A stretch of 64,000 bases of DNA, taken from contig SSBO01000013.1 in assembly GCA_005281725.1 (NCBI GenBank), positions 2,054,599 to 2,118,598 of the forward strand, written 5' to 3'. Positions 50,484 to 63,588 of the stretch are shown here, piece after piece (position 1 is the stretch's first letter; every line of letters begins with the position of its first letter). Below the pieces are notes generated by a model, which saw only the letters and a list, made by a program, of their open reading frames with translations, had not been told where the DNA came from and made no database searches. The translations under genes were made by a program, and so were the position numbers. This DNA is from Wuchereria bancrofti. Taxonomy: Eukaryota > Nematoda > Chromadorea > Rhabditida > Onchocercidae.

Positions 50484-52853
50484 TTAAACCTTCTCCTTTT
50501 TACCATCTGTCCCTGTGCCGCCCATAGCATCATCATTATTCATTATTTCACCGTTCTCTTCGTCTGCAATTACAGATGCACGTTTTTACTTGAAATTTCA
50601 ATAGAAAATAAACAAAGACCTAGGGAGAAAGGTAGAAAAAATAAGCATAAGAGAGCGAAGGGTAAATAGGTTTTTTCTGCATTAAACTGAAACCATACCT
50701 TTCAAAAATTTGCAGAAGTTTGTTAGTATGATATTGAGAGAATGAAGATGATTGCGACGTTCCGCTAGCTAAAATTTACCTAATGTTATGATATAATATG
50801 AAATAATACGCTTACATCACTGTGTTAAATACGCGAACTTTGATTTTCAAACAGTTGGAAGGTTGCACTGATGCAACCAACAAAATTATAATTCATTATT
50901 GTTAGCAAGATAGGATAATTTTATATGAACAAACATGAAAAGATTGTGGTGGAAGAATTTTGCAGCTTAGAAATATTATCAAAATACTTCTAAAGTCATT
51001 AATTGATATTTGATTCTATTCATCAATAGAAAATTAACGATAAACAAACCTTCGTTTCTAAATTTCGTTGCTTCTCATGAAGTTCCTCAAGTTCCTTTTT
51101 GATTAGGTCTAATTTCCTTCAATTTTAATTTGTATTAAAAAAACAATAGTATAATCATCTAAAATATTTACTAGTTGTATTAAATGAAACTGCTTTCAAT
51201 AAATTCAAGTGTTAACGTTAAGAATTAAGAAATTTATAGATGGAGCAAATTTGAAAGTACTATTGAATTTCCTAATGCTTCATTATACAGTATTATCTAT
51301 ATTCATTTATACAGAGATTCTTGCACTTTCGCAACAACTAAACATTCAATTACTAAGCTAAATCGCTGTTTACTTTTATCTAATCTATGGTGAAGCTGAG
51401 ATACTATTGGAGCTGATATTTAATATGGAAATAAAAATTGACAGAATTTTGCTCTACAACAAATGAAATACATAAATTTTGTCCAGCAAGAAAAGATTTT
51501 ACATTAATTTCGTAGCATTAAATCACAAAAAGACTAAGTGGTTTTAGTAAAATATGGTGAAAGCAAAGTGGTGATTAACCATTAGCAATTTGTATTCAAA
51601 TGTGAAACTGAAACTTTCATACCAAATATGAAATCTTAATTTCTCTAAGAAAAATGGATTTTTTGGAGAAGTTAGTTTTATATCATAGTATCAATTTTTG
51701 TAAACTGCTTTTCAAAATCTTAATTTCTTCTGAGAAATGATTCACTAAAAGATTCACTAAAAGATAACTTTTCGTTTATAAGAAAGTAACAAGAAAAAAC
51801 CTGGTGCTTTCTGATCTAGACGGCACTTTTTCAATCATTTTGGCCAATAATTCATATTCTTCTTTGTTTTTTCGCTTTCCTTTCGCAACAACTAACTCCT
51901 TTTTTGCAGCGGACTTTTTCTGATTTTCTTTTATTAGTTGTTGTTCTATAATAATTTAAAAATCCTTACTGAGTATACCAAATTATAATAGCAAATTGAA
52001 TCATTAATTTTCTTTTGATATTAAATGGTATCAAAAATGTTGCTATATACTGCTATGTATGGAATAATCAACGATGTGAAAATTTAGAGATACAATGCAT
52101 AAACTATGCTATTTCCAGTTTCCATGAATATAGAACAAAATTACAAATTGAAATGAATAACCTTTAGTAGCAAAAGTTGAAAAGTAAAGTAAAATGATTG
52201 ATGATTTATCATTTTAGCTTTATGGAATTGAAAATATTTTGCTATATATTCAATTGAATTATAGAAGAATGTGTAATAATAGATCATGTGATAAAGTGAT
52301 CATTTATGGAAAAATGATAATCAAGCAACCTCCGTTGATCCACTAAGAAATGTTTTACGCAACAAAATTAGATATTTCTAATGATATTTGATTTAATAGT
52401 TAATTTAACAATAAACTTCAAAGAAAAAATTAAATAGAACTACCTATACGATTTGTGAGCATAATGTAATCCTGTATTTGTTGCTCATTCATTGCAGAAA
52501 CCAATGCTTGTTTTTTTATAGCAGTTTCTGCTGCTTCCATCATTTTCATTATACGTGGTACAAAGCTAAAAATTGCACAATCACGATTATATAAGTTTTT
52601 GTCAAACTTCATTTCTTTTAAAATCTTCGAACCTCCCTAGAATTCTGACAAAGATTCTCAAGAAACTTCTGAAACTACAGAGATGAAAGAATGAAAGATC
52701 CCCATGATTATCATAGAAATGATATAACCTTTGTGATGATTCTGAATCCTTAAAATATTTCAGCAGGAATGCAAGTATGGTTGCAAAACGTCGATCATCG
52801 CCACCACCATCTCCATCGGCTATCAATTTTCGAATAATGCACTCCTCATTCAT
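50484..52853 (-). CDS. THOC7: THO complex subunit 7, complete, 6 exons
   Basis: Nuclear coiled-coil subunit of the THO/TREX complex, which couples transcription to mRNP assembly and export. Exons (minus): 52853-52729, 52565-52444, 51945-51801, 51116-51050, 50768-50699, 50563-50484, in consistent phase; 202 aa against 204 in human. The N-terminus MNEECIIRKLIADGDGGGDDRR matches the family's IRKRLL-DGDGAGDDRR block, given here in part. Later come long helices: AAETAIKKQALVSAMNEQQI, then KRKNKEEYELLAKMIEKVPS, which corresponds to the family's RKNRQEYDALAKVI block, and KELEELHEKQRNLETK. The C-terminus is acidic and Gly-rich, with no fold expected. The acceptor before exon 4 (TTGAAG) is weak, but phase and homology support it. 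RPL29 lies 438 bp upstream on the same strand. Confidence 0.93.
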
Positions 52854-53291
52854 CTTTATAAAAGTTACCAGCAACTTACGAAAATATTTACAAAAACACC
52901 AAAGTCCTGAACTTCGACATTATAATTTTAATAAAAATTGGGTGAGTTTCAAACCGATAAAACTAAAGCGCAACCGCACAAGAGAAGCGATTACTTCAAA
53001 TAAACAGGAACTTTAGAAAATAGCGAGTAATTAAGAAACCTTAAGAAGTACGCGTCATTAATACGTAAATTTAAATGTAAAATGGGCATGTAAATGTCTT
53101 GCAGTGCAATATCTACAATAAATGAGATAATAAAAACTGAGATAATAAAAACTGTTTCCTATGAAATAAAGTAGTTCTACAAGTAATATGTCATGTATAA
53201 CTTGTGTAAAACGCAATATGCAAACAGTGCTGTTAACAATTTACTGGTATACAACAAAAAAACAATCAAGCAATCATAAAATCAATCTGTA

Positions 53292-53643
53292 TTAAGCTTT
53301 AGATTCGTTCTTTTGATGCTGATGCCGCTTGTTATGCTTCTTAGCAAATCGAAGATTCCGCAGAAACTTCTGGTCAACTCCTTTCATGGATATGAAACGA
53401 TGTTTCTTCGGTTTCTTAATACCATTCCTGTGATCTTTTCTATCTGAAGTAATCCGTACTGTATTTTACGACAACTGAACATACGTAAAAACGTTCAAAA
53501 TGTTACACGTTATGTGCAATAATAATAGACACAATGATTTCATTTTGTGATGTAAACATCATTAGCAGAATGCTATAAATTCAAATGAATAAAATTGTAA
53601 ACATACTTTGATTATGACTTGTATGATTCTTTGACTTTGCCAT
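53292..53643 (-). CDS. RPL29: 60S ribosomal protein L29 (eL29), complete, 2 exons
   Basis: Component of the large cytosolic ribosomal subunit. Exons (minus): 53643-53607 and 53443-53292; 62 aa. This is much shorter than vertebrate eL29 but like the short nematode, fly and yeast forms. The sequence starts [20 protein letters not shown] and continues [31 protein letters not shown], then a His/Gln/Lys tail. These are the family's signature blocks ([34 protein letters not shown]). The intron splits the Asn codon after HNQ. A TTTTTAG acceptor lies 29 nt upstream of the ATG. Confidence 0.96.
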
Positions 53644-53672
53644 ACTGCTTTTGATTATTTGACTGGTTTTTC

Positions 53673-53679
53673 CTAAAAA
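53673..53679 (-). promoter_or_regulatory. Probable trans-splice acceptor of RPL29
   Basis: TTTTTAG on the minus strand, 29 nt before the start codon and preceded by an AT-rich stretch, fits the spliced-leader acceptor pattern common for nematode ribosomal protein genes. Confidence 0.5.
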
Positions 53680-53929
53680 TAATCAATTAGCCTACGGATG
53701 CAACATGAAATTATACAAATAGTAGAGAAAAATGCCCAATACACACTAAAAATTTACAATCCACATCAGGATTCTTATTAGGAGTACAGCCACTTACTCT
53801 TCTAGATCACTACAAAGGCTTTACATTCATTAAGTCCGTAACCAAAGCCCATATAATATTATTCACTCAAGGATCTGACAGAAAGAAGATATTAATGGGC
53901 CCTTACAATCACCCAGATGTATCTAAATC

Positions 53930-54195
53930 ACAGAATTCTAACAGCATCTATACCTCAAGATTCCAAAAGCATATTTACCTCGGAAATCTAGCAGTATCTA
54001 TACCTCAGAATACCAAAGAAGTCTTTACCTAGGAATTCCAGAAACATTTTTTACCTTGGAAATCTAGCACTATCTATACTTCAGAATTTCAAAGAAATCT
54101 TTACCTAGGAGTTCCAAAAACATTTTTACCTTGGAATTCCAAAAAGAGTCTTTACCTCGGAATCCCAAAAGCACCTTTACCCCGGAAATTTACCA
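53930..54195. repeat. Degenerate minisatellite upstream of RPL29
   Basis: A ~27-bp word (TTTACCTNGGAATTCCAAAA plus a variable end) alternates with GAAATCTAGCAGTATCTATA to form ~76-bp higher-order units. The clearest are at 53983-54058 and 54059-54133, with further short words to about 54195. The plus-strand open frame across it (54131-54379) is a by-product. Confidence 0.85.
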
Positions 54196-54199
54196 GAAA

Positions 54200-57125
54200 A
54201 CCCAAATTTACTGCTCCGCGAGAACCCCCAACTCCCACCAAACTCAAATTCCACCTATGCAAAAACGAAACAACGCCTCGCTACACAACAATGACATTAA
54301 TCAACCGGATCATTACGAAAAATATCCGTCCCATTGGGATAGAGAAAAGCATTTAGTCATATTTGACGAATACCATTGAACCGGAAAATAGTGGCATTTG
54401 ATTTGTTAACATAATATTCATATAGCAGTAAACATTGAACTTTTTTCGTGGGAAATTTGCAGTGCTGTCATATTTGAAATTTAATTTGAATTTGTGATAC
54501 TATTTGAATTATTAAGTTTTCAGTAATAATTGAAATTGCATTACTACTTTTCAGAAAAAAACTGATATTATTACCACTGTATTGCTAATTGAATTTCTTA
54601 GCTATTGCTGATTGTTAGCTAAGGTGATGCATTAGTGGTGATAGTATATTGTTATAGTTTAGGAATTTAAAAATTTAGAAATGTTGTTACATCATATGTT
54701 AATTAATTATTAATTAACTAACACCTTTTATAGTTTAATCATTTGTCATATCATTTATAGGAAATCATTTTCCATAATTTTCGTAATCATTTATCATAAT
54801 TTTCGTGAACATTTTCTAACTCTGTTTGAATATTAAATAATTGCTCCTGTGATTGTTATGATATGATAATAATAATCACAGAAATATTATAACTAGCTTT
54901 GCAAGTTTTGTAAAAAATTAGTTTGAAGTAAATATTACTGCATTTCTTTTAGCTTATAACAAATAGTTATTTTCATATCGTTTTATTTTAAAAACTACAA
55001 TCAAAAAAAAGAAAAAAAAGGAGATAAGAAAAATGAATATGAAATATGCTGATAATTTCATTTATATCACTCAAATCATTTATGTTACTCAATTTTTTAT
55101 CCCACTTATATATTACTATTTTTATTTTTTAAAGAAATTTTTAAAACAAACTGATAACTTCATTGTATTTTTTATATTACTATTTCTATTTTTTAAGGAA
55201 TGTTGAGAAAAAATGTTGTATTTTTCATAGCATTCGCATAATTATTTCAACTTTTTATATCATTTACATCACTATTTCCATACTCGTTAAAGAAATTTTT
55301 TTTAAAAAAAAGTGATAATATCACTGCATTATATCATTTGTATCGCTATTTGTGTTTTTTTTTGTTTTTTATTTTCTTGATTGTGTTTTTTTCATTATAT
55401 TTTTTTACCAGTCATATCACTATTTCCATTTTTTCTCTAAAGAATTTAAGAAAAAAAAGTGATAATTTTATCCTGTTTTTTAAAATATTTTCACAGATAA
55501 TATAGCATTCCCTTGTTATTACTTCAATTAATCCAATAATGGAATTTATATATGGAAATAAGATACCTATTACTATATCTAATTATTTCATTTCTAATTA
55601 TTACTTCCTTTATCATTCATATTAAATACCATTAACAGAATCATTTCTCTCTTCTTTTTTTTTTCTCTCTCTTTGTCTCCCTTTCTATCATATTTGCATC
55701 TTGCAAAACTGTAACTGTAATTATGCGACTTTTTTTTTCACTGAATTTTATTGAACTAAAAATTTGATTATAACTCATTCTTCATTTAAATTCTTTATTC
55801 GTTAACTTTATTATGCATATCAAAGAAAAAAAATGATTTTACAAATAAGCAGCATTTTTTAATAATTAGAAAAAAAATGGAGAAAAAATTATTAAAAAAA
55901 GTGATAGGGTAATTTTGGAATATTATTAGGTAATTCAATTAATCTATTGACTAAAAAATAAGAAACAAAATAGAGGCATTATACATTAGCCAATAAATGA
56001 TGTATTTTTAAAAAGTTAAGTTATGAAACCATTTAAGATAACTATAAATTTTTTTTTTTGCTTAGAATAGAAAATCCATTTAAATTTTGACATTAAAGTT
56101 AATTTAGTAACAAATAATTGAAAATTGAATCTGCGATTGCTCATAACATTTTATAATGACATTTAATAATAGTTGTACTGAGATAAATGAAAAAATACTA
56201 ATTAATAAAATTAAAACATTAACAATAACAGAGGATAAAAAAAGCAATTAAGCAAAATAAACTGCATGATAAATTCGCGCATAACTAATAACAATAATTT
56301 GAGCTTAAAAAAAACATAGCAAAACTTGTTATTTAACAAGTTAATTTCAAAAAGTTAAATTTCAACAATTATTATTGAAGAAATTCTTTCGTTTTTTTTT
56401 TTAATTTTTTAAAGCTTGGAAAAAATTTAACTACAATTATCCTAAAATATATTTCACAATAAAAGAAAAAATTTTTTCTTCTGTCTAATAAATTATTGTC
56501 ATATAAAGTTAAAACAATACAAGAATTATTATTATTATTATATTATCCATATTATTATTATCATTAATTGTTATTATTGTCATCGAACATATAGCTAAAA
56601 ATTTATAAATTAAAATTTTAAAACAAGAGGAAAAAAATGCTACATCTTATCTTAAAAGGAAGCTATACCTTCTGTAAATTAATTAGTACTAGAAATAAAT
56701 ATTTAGCAGTTAAGTGTAAAATTTTAGAAGAAAATTGAGCAAAATCTAAATATGTGATATTGTTAAATTTAAATGTGATGATAATAAGGAATTATAATAA
56801 GATTTAGGAAAACCTAGAGGATAAATTATTAAGGAAAAAACAAATAGATTTGAAAATTTTATCTATACATATCAATTTGTGTAATATCAATTAGACGGTA
56901 AAAAAGAGTACATAAAAGTCTTTTTTTAAAAAAAAGGAATTAAAGAAAGTGGTCGTTAAGGTGCAAAGTGTATAGTTGAACAGTTAATAATTGAATAAGA
57001 TGTAATATTCTGGCACGTAAGTTAATACAAAATATAAAAATTTTAGAACATAAAACAAAATTAATTTTTCATTTGTGAAATTTCAAATGAATTTTTTGTC
57101 GATATCGATCACAATACTATTTTAG
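54200..57125. other. Intergenic DNA, no gene seen
   Basis: AT-rich DNA between RPL29 and the 3' end of the coiled-coil gene. From about 55030 to 55460 it holds a diverged ~90-bp tandem repeat with words such as TATATTACTATTTYTATTTT, AAAGAAATTTTT and GTGATAA. An ATT-rich patch lies at 56525-56575. Confidence 0.6.
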
Positions 57126-60100
57126 TTAACTTACTGTTGTCGTTACTGTTGTTGTTGGTGTTGTTTTCTTTATTTTTTTTTTTGTCCGAGGTTTCTTTGT
57201 AAGCGAGGATGTTTTATGAGAATCCTACAGGTATATACATAAATATTCATTTAACAGTAAGAAATTTAAAATTTTAATTTTGGATAAAACAAACTATTTA
57301 TTTTCTGTTAATAATTTAAATTTATTGCATAAATCTTATCAAATTTAGCTAATGTTAAATTTAAAGAAATTCATGTGCAAATTTGTTTTTTTACTTTTTA
57401 AATCAATTTGTAAATTGCTTGATTTACTCCTGCTAATATAGCAATAATTAAACGAAACAATTATAATTATACTACATTTTTCTAGCAAATTAAAAAAAAT
57501 TATGTAACTGATTTTTTAAAATGATCCATTAAAAATTTATACATTGAATTAAATCTACCTATTGTAATTCATTTATATTTGATGTTGCAAAATATCAATT
57601 TGTAAAATTAATTATTGCAAAACATAATAAATACTTAATTACTTATAAACAACTCTATAGGAATAATAAATATAAACTGATCATAACTATATCATAAACA
57701 AATAAAATTTATTTTCTTTCATTGATGATTTAAATTCTTAATAAATTCGAAATTCTACACAAAAAAAATTTTTTTAACTGTTAATATAAAAGAAAGGCAG
57801 AAAAAAAGAAAAAAAAAAGACGAAAAACATAGCCAAATACTTTTGTTCTGTTGATTTTTTCAAGTACATCAATTTTCTGTTCAGCTTCATCGTCACGTTT
57901 AATACTTTGACTACTTTCTGTCGAATTATCTCGGCATTTTTTGGAATTTGATCGACTTAAACTTCGTCGTACACGTTCAACCAATTTTGTTTCTGATAAA
58001 AAATAAATAAATAAAAATAAAAGAAAATATTATAATTTCTGATAGTTTTTTTCTTTATTATAAATTTAACTATAATTTTTTTTATTATAAATTTTCTTTT
58101 ACCTTTTTTTTTATTACAAATTTAACTATACTAATAGATAAGAAAAGTATTTGTGTATTACTAAATACATTGCAGATTTAATAAATTAAATAAAAAAAGT
58201 GAAAGAAAATTTATGATATATTTGATATATCTGAAAATTTATTACATTTTTTTTTGAAATCATATACGAATAAATTCGAATGAAATTCAAATATATTAAT
58301 TAGCACTTATTATTTGATAATACAGTTTCAAAAAATCTAAACATACAGTACCAATCATTAATAATAAATTTGTTAATTAATACAATAATAATAACAATAA
58401 TGATTAGTAGTTATTTAAACTTATTTATAATTTAAATCATTTATAATTGAAACTAATATATATATCTAACGTTTTATGAAATGTTTAAAATTTTCTTCTA
58501 AATTTTTTCAAATAAAGAAAATAAACATACTCATAACTTTCAATGGATTACGACTTCCACGTGGTATATTACCAAATGGTGATTGACTACCCATTAATTC
58601 TTCAATATGACTAAGTGACGTATTTCGTCCAAGTACTGTTACTGCTACTGGTGACGGTGCTATAGATGTTATCATCTAAAATTTAAAAAAATTATTTAAA
58701 AAAAAATTCTAATTTTAATTTCAAAAAAAAAAAAAACAGTTACATACATTTTTTGTAGCATTTCCAATTCCTTTTCCTATTTCTGTAGTTTCAACCGAAC
58801 GTGATTTACGTATACCAAATAATGAACGTTTTGAATTTGGAAGTGTTTTTGATGCATTTGCTTCCATTGTTTCAAATGCTTTTGCCATTAAGCGTACCGA
58901 TGGCTGACTACCACGTGCTAATTCAACTCGACGAATATCATATAAAATATTCGTTCCTATAATTAATAAATCAAATAAATTATTAATGAAAAAAAATTAT
59001 AAAAATTTTTTTATTTTGAAAAAAAAAAATTAATTTTGATGTTATACATATAGTCTTATAAGTTTATTACACTTGTAATTTTATAAATAAAAAAAAAGAA
59101 ATAAGTTTTTTCCAATAAAAAATTTTTTATACACATTTTCAACATTTGTAAAATATATTAGTATTTTGCGAGCAAAAAAATAATTAGTATGAATAAAAAT
59201 TATCGCATTAATATGAAATAACTTCAAAAAAAATAAATGAATTAAAATTTTATAGAAATTTTTTCAGTATTACCAGTACTATTTGTTCGTAAATGCAACG
59301 GTTCAATTGATGAATCTTCTTCACAATCATTTAGACCATATGATGAAAAATTATTATCATCGTATCGATCACGTGAAACAGAACGTGAAATACTTTTTGG
59401 AATGTAATGAAGACGGCCATTTTTATCATATTCTACTGACATTTCTTTATCTAAAATAATTTTTCTTTTTTAAATATTTTTTTTTAAATTTCATTTATAA
59501 AAGATTATGAACTGTAAAATTTCTTTAAAAAAACTTATTTAAAAAACAAATAAAAGTAAACAAAAATTTTTATAAGGAAATAATTGTAAATGCTTATAAA
59601 ATAGCTTTTTATTTACTCTTTTTTAAGAGAATTTAATAAAAATAGAATTACTAAGAATAAGAGTTGGTGGTGGATCTGGAAATGGTGAAATTTTTTTAAT
59701 TGATGTTTGCGTTCCATTAGTAGTAAATCCTTCCAATTGTCGAATTTCAACGGCAGAATTACTTTCGCTTAAACGTTTTACTGTTGCTGTTAACCTAAAA
59801 TTTAGTATTTTATATTTCGAAAAAAAAACATGGAAAAGAAAGATCGATAAAACTTAATGATGTAGGAAAAAAACATAAAAAAGTAATACTTACAAAACAA
59901 AATAAGACAAAAAAGTAATACTTATCAATTAAAATGTAATAAAAAAGTAATACCTGTAAAATAAAATAAAATAAAAAATTAATACTTATACGACGATGTC
60001 GGAAGTGTACTGTATGAATAAAATCGAGTTGGAATTGCTGATTGTAAAGTTCCATCATGTAATGCTTGCGATGACACAACATTACATTCATTTGATTCAT

Positions 60101-63100
60101 TTGCAATTGATTTTGATCGTTCATCGCTTTTGTTTTGTTTTTCCTCATTGCTAAAAATTAAACATATTTTTTTATAAACAACAAATTAATTTTTTTCTGC
60201 GTATATATGGCCATACTTTCTAATAGTTTAATTAAAAAATAATAACTAATTAAGCCAACTGTAAAATTTTTGTTTTAATAAATTAAATGCATTTTTAATT
60301 TAAGATTTTTTTAAAAAGAAGGAAAAAAGAACCAGTGCTTTTCTGCAAAAATAATAATACATTTGATCAAACTTTTAAAATACATTTGATTAATATTTGA
60401 TAATTATTAACATCTATCAACATATCATAAAACAATACCGGACAGAAAGAAAAAGAAAACGGAGACGGAAACCTGATCGGAAATGATTTGCATTCGTCAT
60501 CTTTCATTTGTTTTAATTGTGAAACAAAGGCTTTCAAATTATTCAATGTATCTTTTCCAACATTTGATGATTTATTTAGTGAATCGATTAATATTTCCAA
60601 CTAAATATTAATATTATAGTTTCATTACAATATTTTTACTTACAAATGTGATAATTGGTAATATTATCAATTGAAGTATTAAATTACAATTATTGAAAAT
60701 ATTCATGATAATTTACAAATCCATTCAAATAATTTTTACTCATTTAAGTAAAATTAAATATAAATGAATAATTAAAGAAGAAAATGCTATTAATAACACT
60801 TTAAATTTCAATTGCTTCAAATTTTTAAAATTTATTCAAAAATTTTATTACTTAAAAATATGATAAAATAGTTAAAGAATATTTAACTAATTTGACGACA
60901 TTAACTAAAAATTGAAAGCAAAATATCTCTAAAATATCTTCAGAAGTAAAATAACTTTTAATTTATACCTTCGTAAATAATATTTAATAATATTATTCAA
61001 TGCATTACTTAAATTCTAGCATATGCAATTGGATATAGTTCATAATTTCAATAATTTTTTCTTAAACTTCTGCTCTATCTTTAGAATATATAATATTTAA
61101 TAATATTAAATAGTAATAACATTATTGAAATATTTAATATTTTAGTCATTTTTTAAAAAAAAGTGGCATAAAATGTATGAAATAATCAAATAAATATTAC
61201 CTGTTCAATAATTAATGATAATTTATACTTTCGTGTTAATCGATGAACTTCATTTAAATTTAACATTTCTTGTAATTTTTCAAGTTCATTTTCTAAAAAT
61301 TCTTTTGCACCTAATTGCATATCACGTGCTTCCATCAAATTTCGTTGACTTATTTCCAATACTTTAATTTGTTCACGTAACTAAAAAAAAAATGAATTTT
61401 TTTTTTCTTTCTTCCATTTTCAGTATTTTATCTAATTTTCTATAATATAATTTAAAAAAAAATTTTTCTTTTCATAATAAATTATGCTAAATTTGTATAA
61501 TTTTATAAAACGCATTATTTGGACGTACATTTTTTGTTATTCGTTCTGATTCTTGCTGTTTTATAATATTTTCATTCAAAATTTCATTCATTTTTGCATT
61601 TAATCTTTCCATTTCTTTTGCATAAAAATTTCGATATTCCGCATATTTCTTTTGAACCATTTCAGCACTTTTCAACGCACTTTCTGTTATCTATAACATT
61701 TTTCTTAAATTTCTTTTAAATATAAATTTAAAAATCGATTAAAAAATATATTACTTAAGGACAATGCTACTTAAATATATAAAAAAAAGGTTAAAAAGTA
61801 AGTGTATAAATAAAGGATAGGAAAAAACATTGACATAATGCCATTTCAAAAAAAAAAAAAAAAATGTATATATTACTTTAGCATTTTGCTATTTAAATGA
61901 AAAAAAAACAATAAGTATAAATAAATAATAGGAAAAAAAATTTGGATTTATGGGATTTATGTTTTCTTTTATTTAATAATCTCAAGCAAAAAAATTTTTT
62001 TGTTTGGAATTAATTAATTATTATGCACAAATTAATTATTACATGTAAAATTTTTTAAAAATTTTATTTAATCTAATGGTATATTAAATTATTATTAGTT
62101 TTTTACGTGCAAAAAATTTATAATTCTATAAGTGTAGTTGAAATTAATGAAACGACTGAAGAAGTAATGAAAAATTCAATAATTTTATTGCAATAGCAAA
62201 ATATTTTCACATTTTTGATTTATACTATTAAAATTAATTTTTTTAATTAAACATTGCTTGATTAGATTTAATTTAAATTAAGTTAATTAAGTGCTTAATT
62301 AAATTTAAATACTAACCTTGATATTTTGTTCATCATTGATATTATCATCAGCTAAATTTGTCATCCTTTTAAGTTTAATATGTGATTTTTCAACATCCCA
62401 TAAAGCACGATCAGCTTCATATGTTTCTTTTGCCAATTTCAAATCAGCATTCAATTTTAGTACTTCCTCTTTTAAATCTTTTACTTGCTTAATCTAAAAA
62501 AGAAAAAGCACTTATTTACGTTTTTAAAATTAAATTATCTAAAATTAAATCGTATAATTACAAAAAGAAAAATCTTTGATTTATATTTAAGCAAAAATTT
62601 ATTTATATTTTTAAAAAAATTAAGGAATTATATATCAGATTATATATTTAAAATTATATATTTTTAAAATTAATTTATATAAATTATATTTTAAAAATTA
62701 AACTAAAATTAAATTACATATATTTCAAAAAATTAATTAAATTATAACAAAATCAAAAAATTAAAAAGCCTTAAAATTTAAAATTTTTTCAAAAGTTAAC
62801 ATAATCTATATAAAAGAATGAAAAAATTCGAAATCACATATCATACCATATCAATATTTCGTTGTTCTAATTCCTTAAATTGTTTCAAATTATTCTCACT
62901 GCGACATTGTTCTTCCGATACTTTACTTTCAAATTTATGCAATGCTTCACGATGATAATCACGATCACGTCGGGCTTGCACTAACTGATAAGCATTAATT
63001 CTCATTCATTTCAATCATCATCTTTTTTAATTTATCATTCTTATCAATCACCACATTTTTTAATTACCATTTTCATATATATATTTTTTAATTATCATTC

Positions 63101-63588
63101 ATTTCAACTATCACACTTTCTAATTCTTATTCGTTTCAATTGTCACACTTTTCAATTATATTTTGTTTTATAGCCACACTTTTAAATTGTTGTTCTTTTT
63201 AATTTTTAAATACCTTTTAATCGTTACACTTTTTTAACTACCATACAATTTTTAATTGCTATTATTTTACTTATCATATTTTTTATTTATTCTGCTTTTA
63301 TCATTGTTTTCAGTCATCATTATTTTCAACTGTCATATTTTTAAATTACCTTTTCTAAACGTCATAAATCCTATTTATCATAGCTTTTAATTATTATTCT
63401 TTTATTTATCACTTTTTCTAAATTATCACTCTTTTTAAATGTCATAACTTTTAATTTTCATTCTTAAATATATTAAATAAATTATGCAATAATCACACCT
63501 GCGAATGCAATGATTTATTAGTATCTTCCATAATTCGCATTCGACTTGCAAACTTTTGTTGTAATGCATCAAATTCTACATTCCGAAT
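57126..63588 (-). CDS. Coiled-coil protein with Ser/Arg-rich tail; 3' part, 5' end outside window
   Basis: Exons (minus): 63588-63499, 62984-62847, 62493-62317, 61690-61529, 61380-61201, 60600-60473, 60150-59992, 59794-59652, 59450-59274, 58956-58748, 58675-58531, 57992-57841, 57224-57126. All are GT-AG with matching phase; 652 residues are visible. The first ~300 residues form long heptad-like helices (LVQARRDRDYHREALHKFES, IKQVKDLKEEVLKLNADLKL, LREQIKVLEISQRNLMEARD). The rest is low-complexity and probably phosphorylated. It has SRSVSRDRY and RRSLSRSNSKK motifs, PFPDPPPTL, the compact block YDIRRVELARGSQPSVRLMA followed by KAFETMEANAS, and an NLS-like KKPRTKKKIKK before a Thr-rich end. I do not recognise the family. 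A cytoskeleton- or microtubule-associated coiled-coil protein is a guess from architecture. The last exon is supported by phase and an open frame to a stop. Confidence 0.82.
63000..63480. repeat. Degenerate ~30-bp tandem repeat filling an intron
   Basis: Words such as TATCATTCATTTCAACTATC and ACACTTTYTAATT recur more than ten times across the intron 62985-63498 of the coiled-coil gene, with strong divergence. Confidence 0.7.

Noticed and set aside
54131..54379. 82-codon plus-strand open frame
   Set aside because: Begins inside the degenerate minisatellite and has no family resemblance.
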